Assembly (NCBI RefSeq): GCF_018885265.1
Contig: NZ_CP076538.1
Coordinates: forward strand, 1,896,001 to 1,960,000
Direction: 5' to 3'
Length of the DNA: 64,000 nt
Source of the DNA: Amycolatopsis aidingensis
GTDB lineage: Bacteria > Actinomycetota > Actinomycetes > Mycobacteriales > Pseudonocardiaceae
The notes under the pieces were generated by a model. It was not told the origin of the DNA, did no database searches, and saw only the letters and a list, made by a program, of their open reading frames with translations. Shown piece by piece: positions 44,302 through 53,660 of the stretch; the first letter of the stretch is position 1; each line of letters opens with the position of its first letter. A program made the translations under genes and the position numbers.

Positions 44302-45488
44302 TGTTCGGCGCGATGCGCGACAACCTGCGGGCGGAACTCGGCGAGATCAGGGACGCCGGGCTGTACAAGGCGGAGCGGGTGCTCGGCAGCCCGCAGAGCG
44401 CCAAGGTGCGGGTGGGCGCGGACCAGCCGGGTGTGCTCAACTTCTGCGCGAACAACTACCTCGGCCTCGCCGACCACCCGGCGCTGACCGCGGCCGCCAA
44501 GGAGGCGCTGGACCACTGGGGCTTCGGGATGGCCTCGGTGCGGTTCATCTGCGGCACCCAGGAGCCGCACAAGCGGCTGGAGGCCAGGCTTTCGGAGTTC
44601 CTCGGCACTGAGGACACCATCCTGTACAGCTCCTGCTTCGACGCCAACGGCGGCCTGTTCGAGACCCTGCTCGGCGAGCAGGACGCGGTGATCTCCGACG
44701 AGCTGAACCACGCCTCGATCATCGACGGGATCCGGCTGTGCAAGGCGCGGCGTTCCCGCTACCGCAACCGGGACATGGCCGACCTGGAACAGAAGCTGGC
44801 GGAGGCCGCGGACGCGCGCTACCGGTTGATCGCCACCGACGGGGTGTTCTCGATGGACGGCTATCTCGCCCCACTGGACGAGATCTGCACGCTCGCCGAG
44901 AAGTACGACGCCCTGGTCATGGTGGACGACTCGCATGCGGTGGGCTTCATGGGCCCGACCGGCCGTGGTACCCCGGAGCTGTTCGGGGTCACCGACCGGG
45001 TGGACATCAACACCGGCACCCTCGGCAAGGCCCTCGGCGGGGCCAGCGGTGGGTACGTGTCCGCGCGCGCGGAGATCGTCGAGATGCTGCGCCAGCGCTC
45101 CCGCCCGTACCTGTTCTCCAACTCCCTGGCGCCTGCCATCACCGCGAGCGCGTTGGCCGCGCTGGACCTGCTGGACTCCTCGGGTGAGCTGCTGGAGCGG
45201 CTGCGGGCCAACAGCGAGCTGTTCCGCAGGCGGATGACCGAGGAGGGCTTCGACCTGCTGCCCGGTGAGCACCCGATCATCCCGGTGATGATCGGCGACG
45301 CCGCCGAGGCCGCCCGGCTGGCCGAGAAGCTGCTCGAGCAGGGCGTGTACGTGATCGGTTTCTCCTACCCGGTGGTACCGCACGGCAAGGCCAGGATCCG
45401 TACCCAGATGTCCGCCGCCCATTCCACGGAGGACGTCAACCGCGCGGTGGACGCCTTCGTGGCCGCCCGCAAGCAGCTCGCCGGCTGA
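44301..45488 (+). CDS. kbl: glycine C-acetyltransferase (2-amino-3-ketobutyrate CoA ligase)
   Basis: The product is 395 aa, an alpha-oxoamine synthase. It contains [35 protein letters not shown], the PLP region [13 protein letters not shown] and the PLP lysine in [17 protein letters not shown]. It splits 2-amino-3-ketobutyrate with CoA into glycine and acetyl-CoA. Its overlap with tdh (TGATG) couples translation, giving a threonine-to-glycine pathway. Confidence 0.95.
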   Translation: MFGAMRDNLRAELGEIRDAGLYKAERVLGSPQSAKVRVGADQPGVLNFCANNYLGLADHPALTAAAKEALDHWGFGMASVRFICGTQEPHKRLEARLSEFLGTEDTILYSSCFDANGGLFETLLGEQDAVISDELNHASIIDGIRLCKARRSRYRNRDMADLEQKLAEAADARYRLIATDGVFSMDGYLAPLDEICTLAEKYDALVMVDDSHAVGFMGPTGRGTPELFGVTDRVDINTGTLGKALGGASGGYVSARAEIVEMLRQRSRPYLFSNSLAPAITASALAALDLLDSSGELLERLRANSELFRRRMTEEGFDLLPGEHPIIPVMIGDAAEAARLAEKLLEQGVYVIGFSYPVVPHGKARIRTQMSAAHSTEDVNRAVDAFVAARKQLAG

Positions 45489-45495
45489 AATGCCG

Positions 45496-45570
45496 TGAAC
45501 GTGGCTTTCGCGACGCTGAGCGTCTCAAAAGTGCCGTTCGCGACGTCTGACGCCCCGATCGCCACGTTCA
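45496..45570. repeat. small palindromic intergenic repeat (MITE-like)
   Basis: TGAACGTGGC (45496-45505) and GCCACGTTCA (45561-45570) are exact inverted copies bounding 75 bp. The interior has two related half-units, each beginning TTCGCGACG and followed by a variant of TGA(G)CG. The element fills the gap between kbl and the LysR gene. I recall similar elements with TGAACGTGGCTTTCGCGA ends between genes in Amycolatopsis-type genomes. It could be a non-autonomous element or a bidirectional terminator. Confidence 0.65.
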
Positions 45571-45595
45571 GGGCTCTCTGGGCGAGGATGGCTGG

Positions 45596-46591
45596 GTGAT
45601 CGATCCCAGACGGCTGAAGGTGCTGCGCGCACTGGCGGACCACGGCACGGTGACCGCCGCGGGCAACGCGCTGCACCTGAGCCCGTCCGCGGTGTCCCAG
45701 CAACTGGCCGCGCTGGAAGCTGAGGTCGGGCAGGAACTGTTGCGCCGCAAGGGCAGGCGGGTGTGGCTGACCTCGGCGGGTGAGTTGCTGGTCGAACACG
45801 CCAACGCGGTGCTCGCCGAGTTGGAGCACGCCGAGGCCAGGCTGGCCGCGCATGCCTCGGGCGTGCTCGGGCGGGTGGAGGTCGCCGCCTTCGCCTCGGC
45901 CATCACGCAGGTGGTCGCCCCGGCGATCGCCGCGCTCCGGGAGTCCACTCCGGACCTGCGGGTACACGTGCGGGATGCCGAGGGGCAGCAGAGCCTGCCG
46001 TTGCTGCTGGACGGCGAGATCGATATCGCGGTGACCGTGCAGTACCGGGCCACTCCCGGCGAGCACGACCGCAGGCTCAGCCGCGTCCCGCTGTACGCCG
46101 AGCCGTTCTACGCGGTGCTACCGCCCGGCCACCCGGCGATCGCGGGCGGGTCGGTGCGGCTGGCCGACCTCGCCGAGGAGGACTGGATCGCGCCGCTGCC
46201 CGGCAACCCCTGCCGGGATCTGGTGCTGCTGTCCTGCGAGGCCGCGGGTTTCGCGCCGCGGATCACGCAGACCTCGGACGACTTCGACGCGGAGGCGGCG
46301 CTGGTGACAGCCGGAGCCGGGGTCGCGCTGATCCCGCGCACCGCCCTGGGCGCGACCGACCCGGCGCGGGTGCTGCCGGTGGCTGGGGAGACGCCGACCC
46401 GGCGGGTGTTCGCCGCGGTCCGGCGGGGCCGCGAGGAGCATCCGCTGGTTTCCGCCGTCGGGCTGGCCCTGCGCGCGGCGGCGGAGGAAGTACCGACCCG
46501 GCTGCATGGTGCGGGCGGTGACCGAGCCGCACCCGGCAGGCCTCGCCCCGCCGCTGTGGTCCGGCGGGGCGAGGCAGGGTCGGGGTACTAG
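45596..46591 (+). CDS. LysR-family transcriptional regulator
   Basis: The product is 331 aa from GTG 45596. The N-terminal HTH is LKVLRALADHGTVTAAGNALHLS with SAVSQQLAALEAEVG. A periplasmic-binding-like effector domain follows (GRVEVAAFASAITQVVAPA, GEIDIAVTVQY, AAGAGVALIPRTAL in frame as TAGAGVALIPRTAL). The last about 35 residues are Ala/Gly/Arg-rich and look dispensable. The position next to tdh-kbl does not prove regulation of them; usual LysR logic would need a divergent partner. Confidence 0.88.
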   Translation: MIDPRRLKVLRALADHGTVTAAGNALHLSPSAVSQQLAALEAEVGQELLRRKGRRVWLTSAGELLVEHANAVLAELEHAEARLAAHASGVLGRVEVAAFASAITQVVAPAIAALRESTPDLRVHVRDAEGQQSLPLLLDGEIDIAVTVQYRATPGEHDRRLSRVPLYAEPFYAVLPPGHPAIAGGSVRLADLAEEDWIAPLPGNPCRDLVLLSCEAAGFAPRITQTSDDFDAEAALVTAGAGVALIPRTALGATDPARVLPVAGETPTRRVFAAVRRGREEHPLVSAVGLALRAAAEEVPTRLHGAGGDRAAPGRPRPAAVVRRGEAGSGY

Positions 46592-48156
46592 CAGGACCCG
46601 ATACGTTCCCAGACGCTCGCGACACCCGGCTCGTCGCCCGGCCAGGCATACCAGGTGGAGCGCCACTCCGAGCCGTCGTGGCTGACCACCGAACGCGGGT
46701 GGTACAGCTGGCCCGACTGCCAGGCTTCGGTCGAGCAGTCCGGTGGGTCACCCGGGTCCGAGCCGCCACCGTAGGGTGCCTTGGCCTTCTTCGCGGCATA
46801 CATCAGCGCGGGCCGGACCTCGTTCCAGAACCCGTCCTGGCAGCCGTAGCGGGGCAGGAACCCGCCGCAGGAACCGGAGGCCGGGCCGACCTCGAAGGTG
46901 AACGAGGCGACGCCGAGCTTGTCGTAGGTCCAGTCGTCGTGGCCACCGGAGGCGGAGTAGAGGATCTCCGGCGCTTGCCCGTACCGGTAGCCCATCATGT
47001 TCGCCATATCCCGCGCCATCGAGCGCAGGCTGCTGTCGTTGCCGGTGCGCACGTTGGCGTAGGCCCATGGGAACAGCACCATGTCGCTGTAGCTGTGCAT
47101 GCTGAGCATGACGCCCTTGGTGTCGGCGGGCGCGGGGTTGCTGGGACCGCCGTCCCTGCGGTCCGGGTAGAGCTTGGTCCACAGGTTCTGCAACGCCCTG
47201 TTCTCCAGTTCGGAGTCCGCGTGCGGCCCGCGGTAGGTCTCCGCGCAGGGGTAGCTGGAGGAGCCGGACTCGCCCCAGTGGCTGCTGTTGTTCCGGTTCA
47301 GGTCGATACCGATCTGGGTACCGCTGCAGTTGCCGTTGCTGGTGTTGGCGTTCTTGCGTTGCAGCAGCGGGGAGTTGCCGTTCTGCTGGACGATGTCCAC
47401 CCCGTCCGGGTTCCCGATCGGCACCACCCAGACCTCGGTGGTGTCCAAAAGGGACTTGATCTCGGTGTTGCCTGCGTAGCCGTCGGTGAGGTGGTCGATC
47501 CAGCGCCAGGACATCACACCGGTGGTGATCTCCCGCGCGTGCACCTGGCTCATCACGAAGAACCGCGGCTTCGGCGCGTCGGTGCGCTGCTGGCAGTCCG
47601 TTCCGGTGCGCTTGGTGATGCAGATGGCCTTCAGGTCGTAGCCGCGGGGGTCGCCGTTCGCCTTGCGCCAGGACTGGCCGTAGGTCACCACGGTGGCCAG
47701 GTCCGGGTGATCGGCAGCGACCTTGTCCAGATGCGCGTAGTGCGCGTTCACCGTCGGGTAGCCGCCGTAGTAGGTCTCGTTGATGTCCGATGCGCTGCGG
47801 GTCTCGTTGCTGTCGCGCTGGCGCGGCGGCTCCCACTGCGGCTTCGGCAACACCGAGTCGACCTCGGCCCGGAAGCCGGCGGCGCGCAGTTTCCGTTGGG
47901 TGGCGGCGTCGCCGAGCACGAAGAGATTGTCACCTTCGCGCTGTTCCAGCACATCGAAACCCTGCCGGAGCAGTTCCTGGGCGCGGTCCGGGGTGCCGAT
48001 CGGGACCCGGAACACGTAGGTCGCTCCCTCGGCGGTGTCGGCCGGGGCCGTCGTGCCGGGCGCGGCGTCCGCCGTCCCGGTGCGTTCGGGTGTGGCCAGC
48101 AGCGCCCCACCGAGGGCGAGCGCTGCGAGCAGCGCGAACAGGGTTCTCTTCGTCAT
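46588..48156 (-). CDS. secreted M14 zinc carboxypeptidase with C-terminal chitin-binding-like domain
   Basis: The product is 522 aa from ATG 48156 with GGAG upstream. A signal peptide (MTKRTLFALLAALALGGALL) and a propeptide-like segment precede the M14 domain. Zinc ligands are H206 and E209 (SQVHAREITT) and the H of LSMHSYSD; the catalytic glutamate is in SFTFEVGP. The last about 50 residues (CSTEAWQSGQLYHPRSVVSHDG, W-x-S-T-W) match the small ChiC-type carbohydrate-binding module. The enzyme should trim C-terminal residues from peptides outside the cell and may attach to chitin or cell-wall material. Confidence 0.9.
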   Translation of the reverse strand: MTKRTLFALLAALALGGALLATPERTGTADAAPGTTAPADTAEGATYVFRVPIGTPDRAQELLRQGFDVLEQREGDNLFVLGDAATQRKLRAAGFRAEVDSVLPKPQWEPPRQRDSNETRSASDINETYYGGYPTVNAHYAHLDKVAADHPDLATVVTYGQSWRKANGDPRGYDLKAICITKRTGTDCQQRTDAPKPRFFVMSQVHAREITTGVMSWRWIDHLTDGYAGNTEIKSLLDTTEVWVVPIGNPDGVDIVQQNGNSPLLQRKNANTSNGNCSGTQIGIDLNRNNSSHWGESGSSSYPCAETYRGPHADSELENRALQNLWTKLYPDRRDGGPSNPAPADTKGVMLSMHSYSDMVLFPWAYANVRTGNDSSLRSMARDMANMMGYRYGQAPEILYSASGGHDDWTYDKLGVASFTFEVGPASGSCGGFLPRYGCQDGFWNEVRPALMYAAKKAKAPYGGGSDPGDPPDCSTEAWQSGQLYHPRSVVSHDGSEWRSTWYAWPGDEPGVASVWERIGSC

Positions 48157-48434
48157 CGAACAGCCACTCCTTCGGGGTATGCAGGGGGGCCGAGGTGCCG
48201 CCCCGGACACACCGATGCCAGGGCGGTCGAGGGCGTCCGCCCTGGCGGCGATGAGCCGGCACAGTCACCTCGGCTAGCAAGCACTATGCGTCATAGCACG
48301 GGGAGCGGGGGCATCCGAACGAGCCATAGGCGCCGTCTATGAGCGCAAGTCGACACGACCGGGTTAACGGGCTTCTGTCGCCAGGCCCGCGCTGGTAGCC
48401 AGGTTGTGGTGGCCGGTTGCGATCGGAGGTTGGT

Positions 48435-49223
48435 GTGCGCGGGATCCGGGTGCTGCTCTCCGCTGTCGTGCTGGCCGCCGGTGTGGCCGTGGCCCCGCAG
48501 GCCGCGGCCACGTCGACCATTGGCGAGTACGTGGCCCTTGGCGACTCCTACGCCTCCGGCCTCGGCACCGGACATTACGATCCGGCCGGTGACGGCTGCC
48601 GCCGTGGCCCCCAGGCTTACCCCGCCCTGTGGGCCGCCCGGCACCCGGGGGTGGAGTTCCGGTTCCTGGCCTGCTCCGGTGCGACGACCGCTACCGTCGC
48701 GACCCGGCGCATGCTGGCCGACATCGGGCCGGAGACCGGGCTGGTGACGCTGACCGTGGGCGGTAACGACGCGGGCTTCGTCGATGTGCTGACCACCTGC
48801 GTACTGTACGGCGACCGGGACTGCGCGCGCCGGACCAGCCGGGCCGAGGAGTTCGTGCGCACCGAGCTGCCCGGCAGGCTGGACCGGGTCTATGCGGCGA
48901 TCGCCGGGCGGGCGCAGGCGGCGCGGATCGTGGTGCTGGGCTACCCGCGGTTGTTCGAAACCGGCCCCTGCCCCGGCGGGCTGAGCCGGGCGAAGCGGGT
49001 GGCGCTGAACCAGGCCGCCGACGTGCTCGCGGGGATCATCGAGGAACGAGCGAGTGCGGCCGGACTCACCTATGTGGACGTACGCGACCGGTTCGCCGGG
49101 CACGGAGTATGCGCGAGCGATTCCTGGATCAACCCGCTTACCTCCCCGCTGACCGAGTCCTACCACCCCAACCGCTCCGGCCACGCCCGCGGCTACCTGC
49201 CCGCCCTGCTTGCCTCCCGGTAG
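48435..49223 (+). CDS. secreted SGNH/GDSL hydrolase (lipase/esterase)
   Basis: The product is 262 aa from GTG 48435 with GGAGG upstream. A signal peptide (VLLSAVVLAAGVAVAPQAAA) is followed by the SGNH blocks: GDSYASG (nucleophile Ser), the Gly of CSGATT, GGND (oxyanion Asn) and SYHPNRSGH (catalytic His). Paired cysteines fit an extracellular fold. It resembles Streptomyces SGNH esterases. It overlaps the convergent small membrane-protein gene by 31 bp. Confidence 0.9.
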   Translation: MRGIRVLLSAVVLAAGVAVAPQAAATSTIGEYVALGDSYASGLGTGHYDPAGDGCRRGPQAYPALWAARHPGVEFRFLACSGATTATVATRRMLADIGPETGLVTLTVGGNDAGFVDVLTTCVLYGDRDCARRTSRAEEFVRTELPGRLDRVYAAIAGRAQAARIVVLGYPRLFETGPCPGGLSRAKRVALNQAADVLAGIIEERASAAGLTYVDVRDRFAGHGVCASDSWINPLTSPLTESYHPNRSGHARGYLPALLASR

Positions 49224-49465
49224 TTCCGGGAAGGCATGACAGCGAGGAACGCCGCGAACCCGGCAGTGAGGGTAAGGCCCGTGTACAGCACCGGCCACCG
49301 ACCGAACCGCCAGGCGATGACCAGGTAGACGATGAACCCGAGCGCTAACCCGATGAGCACGAGTGCGTACCGCAGTCGCGACCGTCCGTGCCGGTGGATC
49401 GCGTATGCCCCGAGCAGGTAGGCCGCTATCCAGCTCAGCCAGCCTGCGGCATCGACCAGAAACAC
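49193..49465 (-). CDS. small three-helix membrane protein, hypothetical
   Basis: The product is 90 aa from GTG 49465, with GGGGG upstream. It has three hydrophobic segments (AAGWLSWIAAYLLGAYAI, YALVLIGLALGFIVYLVIAW, LYTGLTLTAGFAAFLAVM) separated by short basic loops. I do not recognise the family. It is divergent from the permease gene and overlaps the end of the esterase gene. Confidence 0.55.
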   Translation of the reverse strand: MFLVDAAGWLSWIAAYLLGAYAIHRHGRSRLRYALVLIGLALGFIVYLVIAWRFGRWPVLYTGLTLTAGFAAFLAVMPSRNYREASRAGR

Positions 49466-49584
49466 CGCGCGGACCCCCTTTCCGCAGGGGGCGAACCTCA
49501 CCCCGCGGACAGGATATCCGGGGGACGGCTGGTGTTTCCCTGCAGGCCACCGGCGTCGGCTGCGCCGTCGATAGGGTGTTCGCC

Positions 49585-50820
49585 ATGGCACTGCTGGCAC
49601 GGCGGCTGGGCACGGCGGACGCCGTGGTGATCGGACTCGGGTCGATGATCGGCGCCGGGGTGTTCGCCGCCTTCGCGCCCGCCTCCGCCGCCGCGGGGAC
49701 CGGCCTGCTGGCTGCCCTCGCCATCGCCGGGGCGGTCGCCTACTGCAACGCTCGCAGCTCGGCCGTGCTGGCCGCCCAGTACCCGGTCTCCGGTGGCACC
49801 TATGTGTACGGAAGGGAGCGGCTCGGCCCGTGGTGGGGTTTCACCGCGGGCTGGGGCTTCGTGATCGGCAAGACGGCCTCCTGCGCGGCCATGGCGCTCA
49901 CCTTCGCCGCCTATGCGGCGCCGGATATCGCCAGGCCGCTCGCCGCCGCTGCGGTACTCGCGTTGACCGCGGTCAACTATTTCGGCATCACCAAGACCGC
50001 CGGGCTGGCCAGGGTGCTGCTGACCATCACCCTGCTGGGTATCGCCGCGGTACTGGTGGCGGTGTTCGGCGGCGGCCAGGTGGATGCCGCGGTTCTCGGC
50101 GGCGGGTGGACCGGCGGGGTGTCCGGCCTGCTCCAGGCCGCAGGCCTGCTGTTCTTCGCCTTCGCGGGCTACGCGCGGATCGCCACCATGGGCGAGGAGG
50201 TGCGCGATCCGGGCCGGACGATCCCGCGCGCGATCAGCATCGCGCTGGTGGCCGCGCTGGTGCTGTATGCCGTGGTCGCCGTGGGCCTGCTGCTCGTACT
50301 CGGCCCGGAGGCGCTGGCGGGTTCCCGCGCACCGCTGGCCGATGCGGTGCGGGCAGGCGGGATGGACTGGCTGGCCCCCGCCGCGCGGATCGCAGCCGCC
50401 GTGGCCAGCCTCGGCGCGTTGCTGGCGCTGATCACCGGAATCGGGCGCACCACGCTGGCCATGGCCCGCAACCACGACCTGCCCGGCTGGTTGGCCGCGG
50501 TGAACTCCCGGCGGCAGGTGCCGCATCATGCCGAGCTGGTGCTGGCGCTGGTGGTGTGTGCCCTGGTGCTGACGCTCGACCTGCGCGGCGCCATCGGATT
50601 CTCGTCGTTCGGGGTGCTGGTGTACTACGCCATCGCGAACGCCTCGGCGTTCACCCTGCCCGCCGGGTTGCGCCGGATGCCCCGGTGGCTGCCGGTGTTC
50701 GGGCTCGGCGGTTGCCTCCTGCTGGCCGCCACCCTGCCGTGGCAGTCGGTGCTGGCCGGCGTCCTGGTGTTCGCGGTCGGCCTCGGTGGCCGGGTCGTGG
50801 TGCGTGCCCGCCGCGCCTGA
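49585..50820 (+). CDS. APC-superfamily amino acid permease
   Basis: The product is 411 aa with about twelve hydrophobic segments. The first reads VVIGLGSMIGAGVFAAFAPA, the glycine-rich helix 1 motif (G-S-M-I-G-A-G-V-F) that binds substrate in LeuT-fold transporters. GLLFFAFAGYARIATMGEEVRDPGR is the helix 6 region with the conserved F-A-F-x-G and E-E-V-x-x-P/D-x-R. It is shorter than many amino acid permeases (about 450 aa). The substrate cannot be read. Confidence 0.88.
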   Translation: MALLARRLGTADAVVIGLGSMIGAGVFAAFAPASAAAGTGLLAALAIAGAVAYCNARSSAVLAAQYPVSGGTYVYGRERLGPWWGFTAGWGFVIGKTASCAAMALTFAAYAAPDIARPLAAAAVLALTAVNYFGITKTAGLARVLLTITLLGIAAVLVAVFGGGQVDAAVLGGGWTGGVSGLLQAAGLLFFAFAGYARIATMGEEVRDPGRTIPRAISIALVAALVLYAVVAVGLLLVLGPEALAGSRAPLADAVRAGGMDWLAPAARIAAAVASLGALLALITGIGRTTLAMARNHDLPGWLAAVNSRRQVPHHAELVLALVVCALVLTLDLRGAIGFSSFGVLVYYAIANASAFTLPAGLRRMPRWLPVFGLGGCLLLAATLPWQSVLAGVLVFAVGLGGRVVVRARRA

Positions 50821-50824
50821 CCGG

Positions 50825-52315
50825 TCACTGGTCCTTACGTTCGCCGGAACGGGTCTCGCCGATGACGGGTGGCACGGTCTTGCCGACGCCGTCGGTGCCG
50901 AAGTACTCGTTCGGGTCATCTTCCTGGAGGTATTCGGCCCGCTTGTGGTCCTTGTCCTCGTCCTTGTTGCCGCGACCACCGGCAGCGCCCATCGGGGCCC
51001 CCGCGCCGCGTGCCCCGGCGCCGCCCTGGCTGCTGCCGCCGCGGGCGAACTCGTTGGCCGAACGCGCGCCCGGCTCACCGGCCCCGGTGCCGCGCCCGGG
51101 ACCCGCCGGGGTTCCCTGCGAGCCGCCGCGGGGCGCGGGCATACCGCCACGGGGAGCGCCGCCGGTGCCGCCGCCGGTCACCCTGCTGCCCGCGCTGCCG
51201 GAGCCGTACCCCCCGCCACGACCGGTCGAGCCGAAGCCGCGGCCCGGCCGGTTGCGGGTGGTCTCGCTGCCGAGCCTGCCGAGACCACTGCCGCCGCCCG
51301 GCGCCACGGCGCCGCCCATGTTGCCGCCGCCGCTGGCCGCCGGTCGGCCCCACTGACCTGGCTGGGTGTTCGGGTTGTTGACCTGCGGGTTCGGCCCCGC
51401 ACCACTACTGACCCCCGGCGACGGGCTCACGCCGGTACGTGGTCCGGATGGCTGCTCGTACGGCCCACCACCCATCGGCGAACCCGGACCACCCGGCGTC
51501 GAGACCGGTGGGCCGCCGCCGAAGCCGGAGGTCCGGGTGCCGCTGTCGATCGGGGCGGAGGAGGGCGCCGTCGAGTCGGCGGGCTGCGGGGCGGAGGAGA
51601 AGGTCGGCTGAGTGGAGCCGGTGCTGTACAGCGCCTGGTCCCGTGCCTGCACCACGGCGGCGGCCTGCTCGTGCGCCTCCTGCCGCAGGCGCGCCTGGTG
51701 CTCCATGGTCGCCAGCGCGCCGAGTTGCTTGCCCCAGTCGCCGTTCTCGGCGTGCTGGCTTGCCTGCGCCATCGACTCCTCGACCGACCTGCCAGCCGGT
51801 TCCGGCATGTTGTTCTTCGCCTGGATCAGCGTGGCCGACTGCTGGGAGAGGCGGTTGGAGGTCAGGTAGGAGGCCTCCCCGGAGGCGTCCGACCAGTCGG
51901 CGAGAGCCCCGAAGAAGGCGTGCGCCTTGGCGGCCCCCTCGCCCTGCCACTCGGCCTCCTCCTTGGCCGCGGCCTTGCGGAAGGAGTCGGCGAGTTGCTT
52001 CTGCGCGTTGCCGAGGTCGTTGGCGATCACGCCCTGCTCGTCCACGCTGGCCGGGTCGACCGCATCGTTGACCATGGAGATCAGCTGCTCGTGCGGGCGG
52101 CTGCGGTAGTCGTGGTCGGAAGGATCGAGCCCGGAGCGGAACTCCTGACCGGCCAGCAGCCGGTCGGCCTCGGCAGCGGAGTACTGACCCGCGACCTGCT
52201 GCGCATGAGCTGGGTCCGCGGGCACGGCGCCGCGTCCCACCCCTGGTGCCCCGTGGTGCGCGGCGTCGGCATACACCTCGCCCTCGTACGACCGGGGCGT
52301 GTATCCCTCCGACAT
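50825..52315 (-). CDS. PPE-like/WXG-type ESX-associated protein with Gly/Pro-rich C-terminus
   Basis: The product is 496 aa from ATG 52315 with GGGAGGGAG upstream. Residues about 40-220 are helical (PHEQLISMVNDAVDP, AHAFFGALADWSDASGEASYL, QQSATLIQAKNNMPEP), as in the PPE/WXG100-like proteins that Pseudonocardiaceae carry beside EspG genes. Residues about 230-460 are low-complexity Gly/Pro/Ser/Arg. The end is acidic (NKDEDKDHKRAEYLQEDDP) with VGKTVPPVIGE. It is the last gene of the leftward ESX-type block. Secretion by a type VII system is inferred. Confidence 0.7.
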   Translation of the reverse strand: MSEGYTPRSYEGEVYADAAHHGAPGVGRGAVPADPAHAQQVAGQYSAAEADRLLAGQEFRSGLDPSDHDYRSRPHEQLISMVNDAVDPASVDEQGVIANDLGNAQKQLADSFRKAAAKEEAEWQGEGAAKAHAFFGALADWSDASGEASYLTSNRLSQQSATLIQAKNNMPEPAGRSVEESMAQASQHAENGDWGKQLGALATMEHQARLRQEAHEQAAAVVQARDQALYSTGSTQPTFSSAPQPADSTAPSSAPIDSGTRTSGFGGGPPVSTPGGPGSPMGGGPYEQPSGPRTGVSPSPGVSSGAGPNPQVNNPNTQPGQWGRPAASGGGNMGGAVAPGGGSGLGRLGSETTRNRPGRGFGSTGRGGGYGSGSAGSRVTGGGTGGAPRGGMPAPRGGSQGTPAGPGRGTGAGEPGARSANEFARGGSSQGGAGARGAGAPMGAAGGRGNKDEDKDHKRAEYLQEDDPNEYFGTDGVGKTVPPVIGETRSGERKDQ

Positions 52316-52377
52316 CGCCACTCCCTCCCTGCTCACTGCACCTTCGGAAGCATCGGTTCAAGCTGCTTGGCGTATTT
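52296..52377. repeat. 82-bp direct repeat, copy A
   Basis: By eye this stretch is identical to 53078-53159, 782 bp away. It covers the end of a DUF3558 gene, the ribosome site and the start of a PPE-like gene, and marks a tandem duplication. Confidence 0.85.
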
Positions 52378-52878
52378 CTTGGCTTCTGCGCATGCGTCGC
52401 GACCGTATCCTTGGGTTATCGTGGTTCCGATAATTGCCCTGGCATTTTCGGCGACTTTCATGGCGATATCGCATGCGTCAGCCGGACGGTAGGAGCGCAA
52501 GGCTGGGCGACCGTTGATCTGGGTTTCGACAGCGCTCGGGTCCGTCTTGCGAAACTCCGCCATGCCCTGCACCGGGTCCAACGCGATGGCGACCGCGCCG
52601 TACTGGGTTTTACTGGCGTGACACTCGTTTCGAGCAGTCTTGTTTTCTCCAGGTTTGAATCCTTGTCCGGACAGGATATCGTCTAGCATTGTGCAAGCGT
52701 TCATGGTGTCGAATATGTGCAGAGCTTCGGCTGACGGTACGCTCGACGCTTGGTTTCTCCCCGTTGTGACTGATTGTGCACTGCCCGTGCTCTGGATAGA
52801 ACAACCCGCGATGGTCATAACGGCACATGCTGCGAAAATTGTCCATGTGTCCGCTCTTTTTATGATCGACATAGGCAT
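52333..52878 (-). CDS. DUF3558 lipoprotein, copy 2
   Basis: The product is 181 aa. ATG 52878 (or ATG 52872) follows AAGGAGG at a distance. A lipoprotein signal peptide (MSIIKRADTWTIFAACAVM) ends in the lipobox IAGC. The mature part shows the DUF3558 pattern: NACTMLDDILSGQGF, ARNECHASKTQYGAVAIALDP and DACAEAKKYAKQLEPMLPK, with four cysteines likely paired outside the membrane. It differs from copy 1 in most positions but shares the terminal 11 residues, ribosome site and next-gene start. The role of DUF3558 proteins is unknown. Confidence 0.85.
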   Translation of the reverse strand: MPMSIIKRADTWTIFAACAVMTIAGCSIQSTGSAQSVTTGRNQASSVPSAEALHIFDTMNACTMLDDILSGQGFKPGENKTARNECHASKTQYGAVAIALDPVQGMAEFRKTDPSAVETQINGRPALRSYRPADACDIAMKVAENARAIIGTTITQGYGRDACAEAKKYAKQLEPMLPKVQ

Positions 52879-52886
52879 GCGGCGGG

Positions 52887-53097
52887 TCAACCCTCCTTGC
52901 CTGCTAGGAAGAGGCTGGGAGCTTGGTCGACCGTGTCGTTGACGATGGAGATCAGCTGTTGGTGCGGGCGGTTGGTGGAACTCCTCGCCGGAGAGTAGCC
53001 GCTCGGCCTCGGCAGTGGAATACTGTTTGGCGACTTGCTGCGCGGCGTCGGCGTACACCTCGCACTCGTAGGAGCGAGGCGTGTATCCCTCCGACAT
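52887..53097 (-). pseudogene. truncated, frameshifted copy of the PPE-like gene start
   Basis: It begins with MSEGYTPRSYECEVYADAA, nearly the same as the intact gene at 52315, and continues to LLSGEEF. The region corresponding to R-S-G-L-D-P through Y-R-S is missing. The homology continues in another frame as RPHQQLISIVNDTVDQ (intact copy: RPHEQLISMVNDAVDP) and stops at 52887. It is the remnant of a duplicated PPE-like gene. Confidence 0.8.
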
Positions 53098-53159
53098 CGC
53101 CACTCCCTCCCTGCTCACTGCACCTTCGGAAGCATCGGTTCAAGCTGCTTGGCGTATTT
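53078..53159. repeat. 82-bp direct repeat, copy B
   Basis: This is the partner of 52296-52377. It covers the end of DUF3558 copy 1, its following ribosome site and the start of the truncated PPE-like copy. Confidence 0.85.
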
Positions 53160-53657
53160 TCGTGCTTCGGCACATTCGTCGATTCCTGAACTACCTACGG
53201 CATTCATTGAGGTCATGACACGAGCTTTCTCACCAACCGCCATGGCGACCAGGCAGCTACCCGCCTGGCCTTCGCCTTCCATGGCGTCGCGGCCGTTGAT
53301 TTGAAAACTGGTTGCCCCTGGAGTTGTCGCTGCAAACTCGGCTAGGTTCTGTGTTGGGGCCAAGGCTAAACCCACGCCGCCATACCTGATTTTCGTAGCA
53401 CCACACTCGTTACGCGCGGTCTTGCTTTCGAGTGGTCCGAATCCCTGACCTGCCAGTAGCTCTTCGAGTACCGTACAGGCATCCATACTGGCCAGTGCAT
53501 CCCCAGGCTGGTTTGTGGGTGCCGAGGTGGCATTGTTGGTAGGTTCAACAGGTTGCGGCGACCCCTGTTCTTCCTGTGAACAACCGCCAAGGGCCACCAG
53601 CAGTGTGGCTGCTGCGGCTAACCAGGTAACCGGCTTCTGCATCATTCCTCGTGACAT
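53115..53657 (-). CDS. DUF3558 lipoprotein, copy 1
   Basis: The product is 180 aa. A signal peptide (VTWLAAAATLLVALGGC) ends with the lipobox L-G-G-C. The mature domain has DACTVLEELLAGQGFGPLES, ARNECGATKIRYGGVGLALAP and ECAEARKYAKQLEPMLPK. The start lies 3 bp after the stop of the helical ESX-like gene, so they form one operon. It is an exported, lipid-anchored protein of unknown role, typical of ESX-linked loci in this family of bacteria. Confidence 0.88.
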   Translation of the reverse strand: MSRGMMQKPVTWLAAAATLLVALGGCSQEEQGSPQPVEPTNNATSAPTNQPGDALASMDACTVLEELLAGQGFGPLESKTARNECGATKIRYGGVGLALAPTQNLAEFAATTPGATSFQINGRDAMEGEGQAGSCLVAMAVGEKARVMTSMNAVGSSGIDECAEARKYAKQLEPMLPKVQ

Positions 53658-53660
53658 GAA

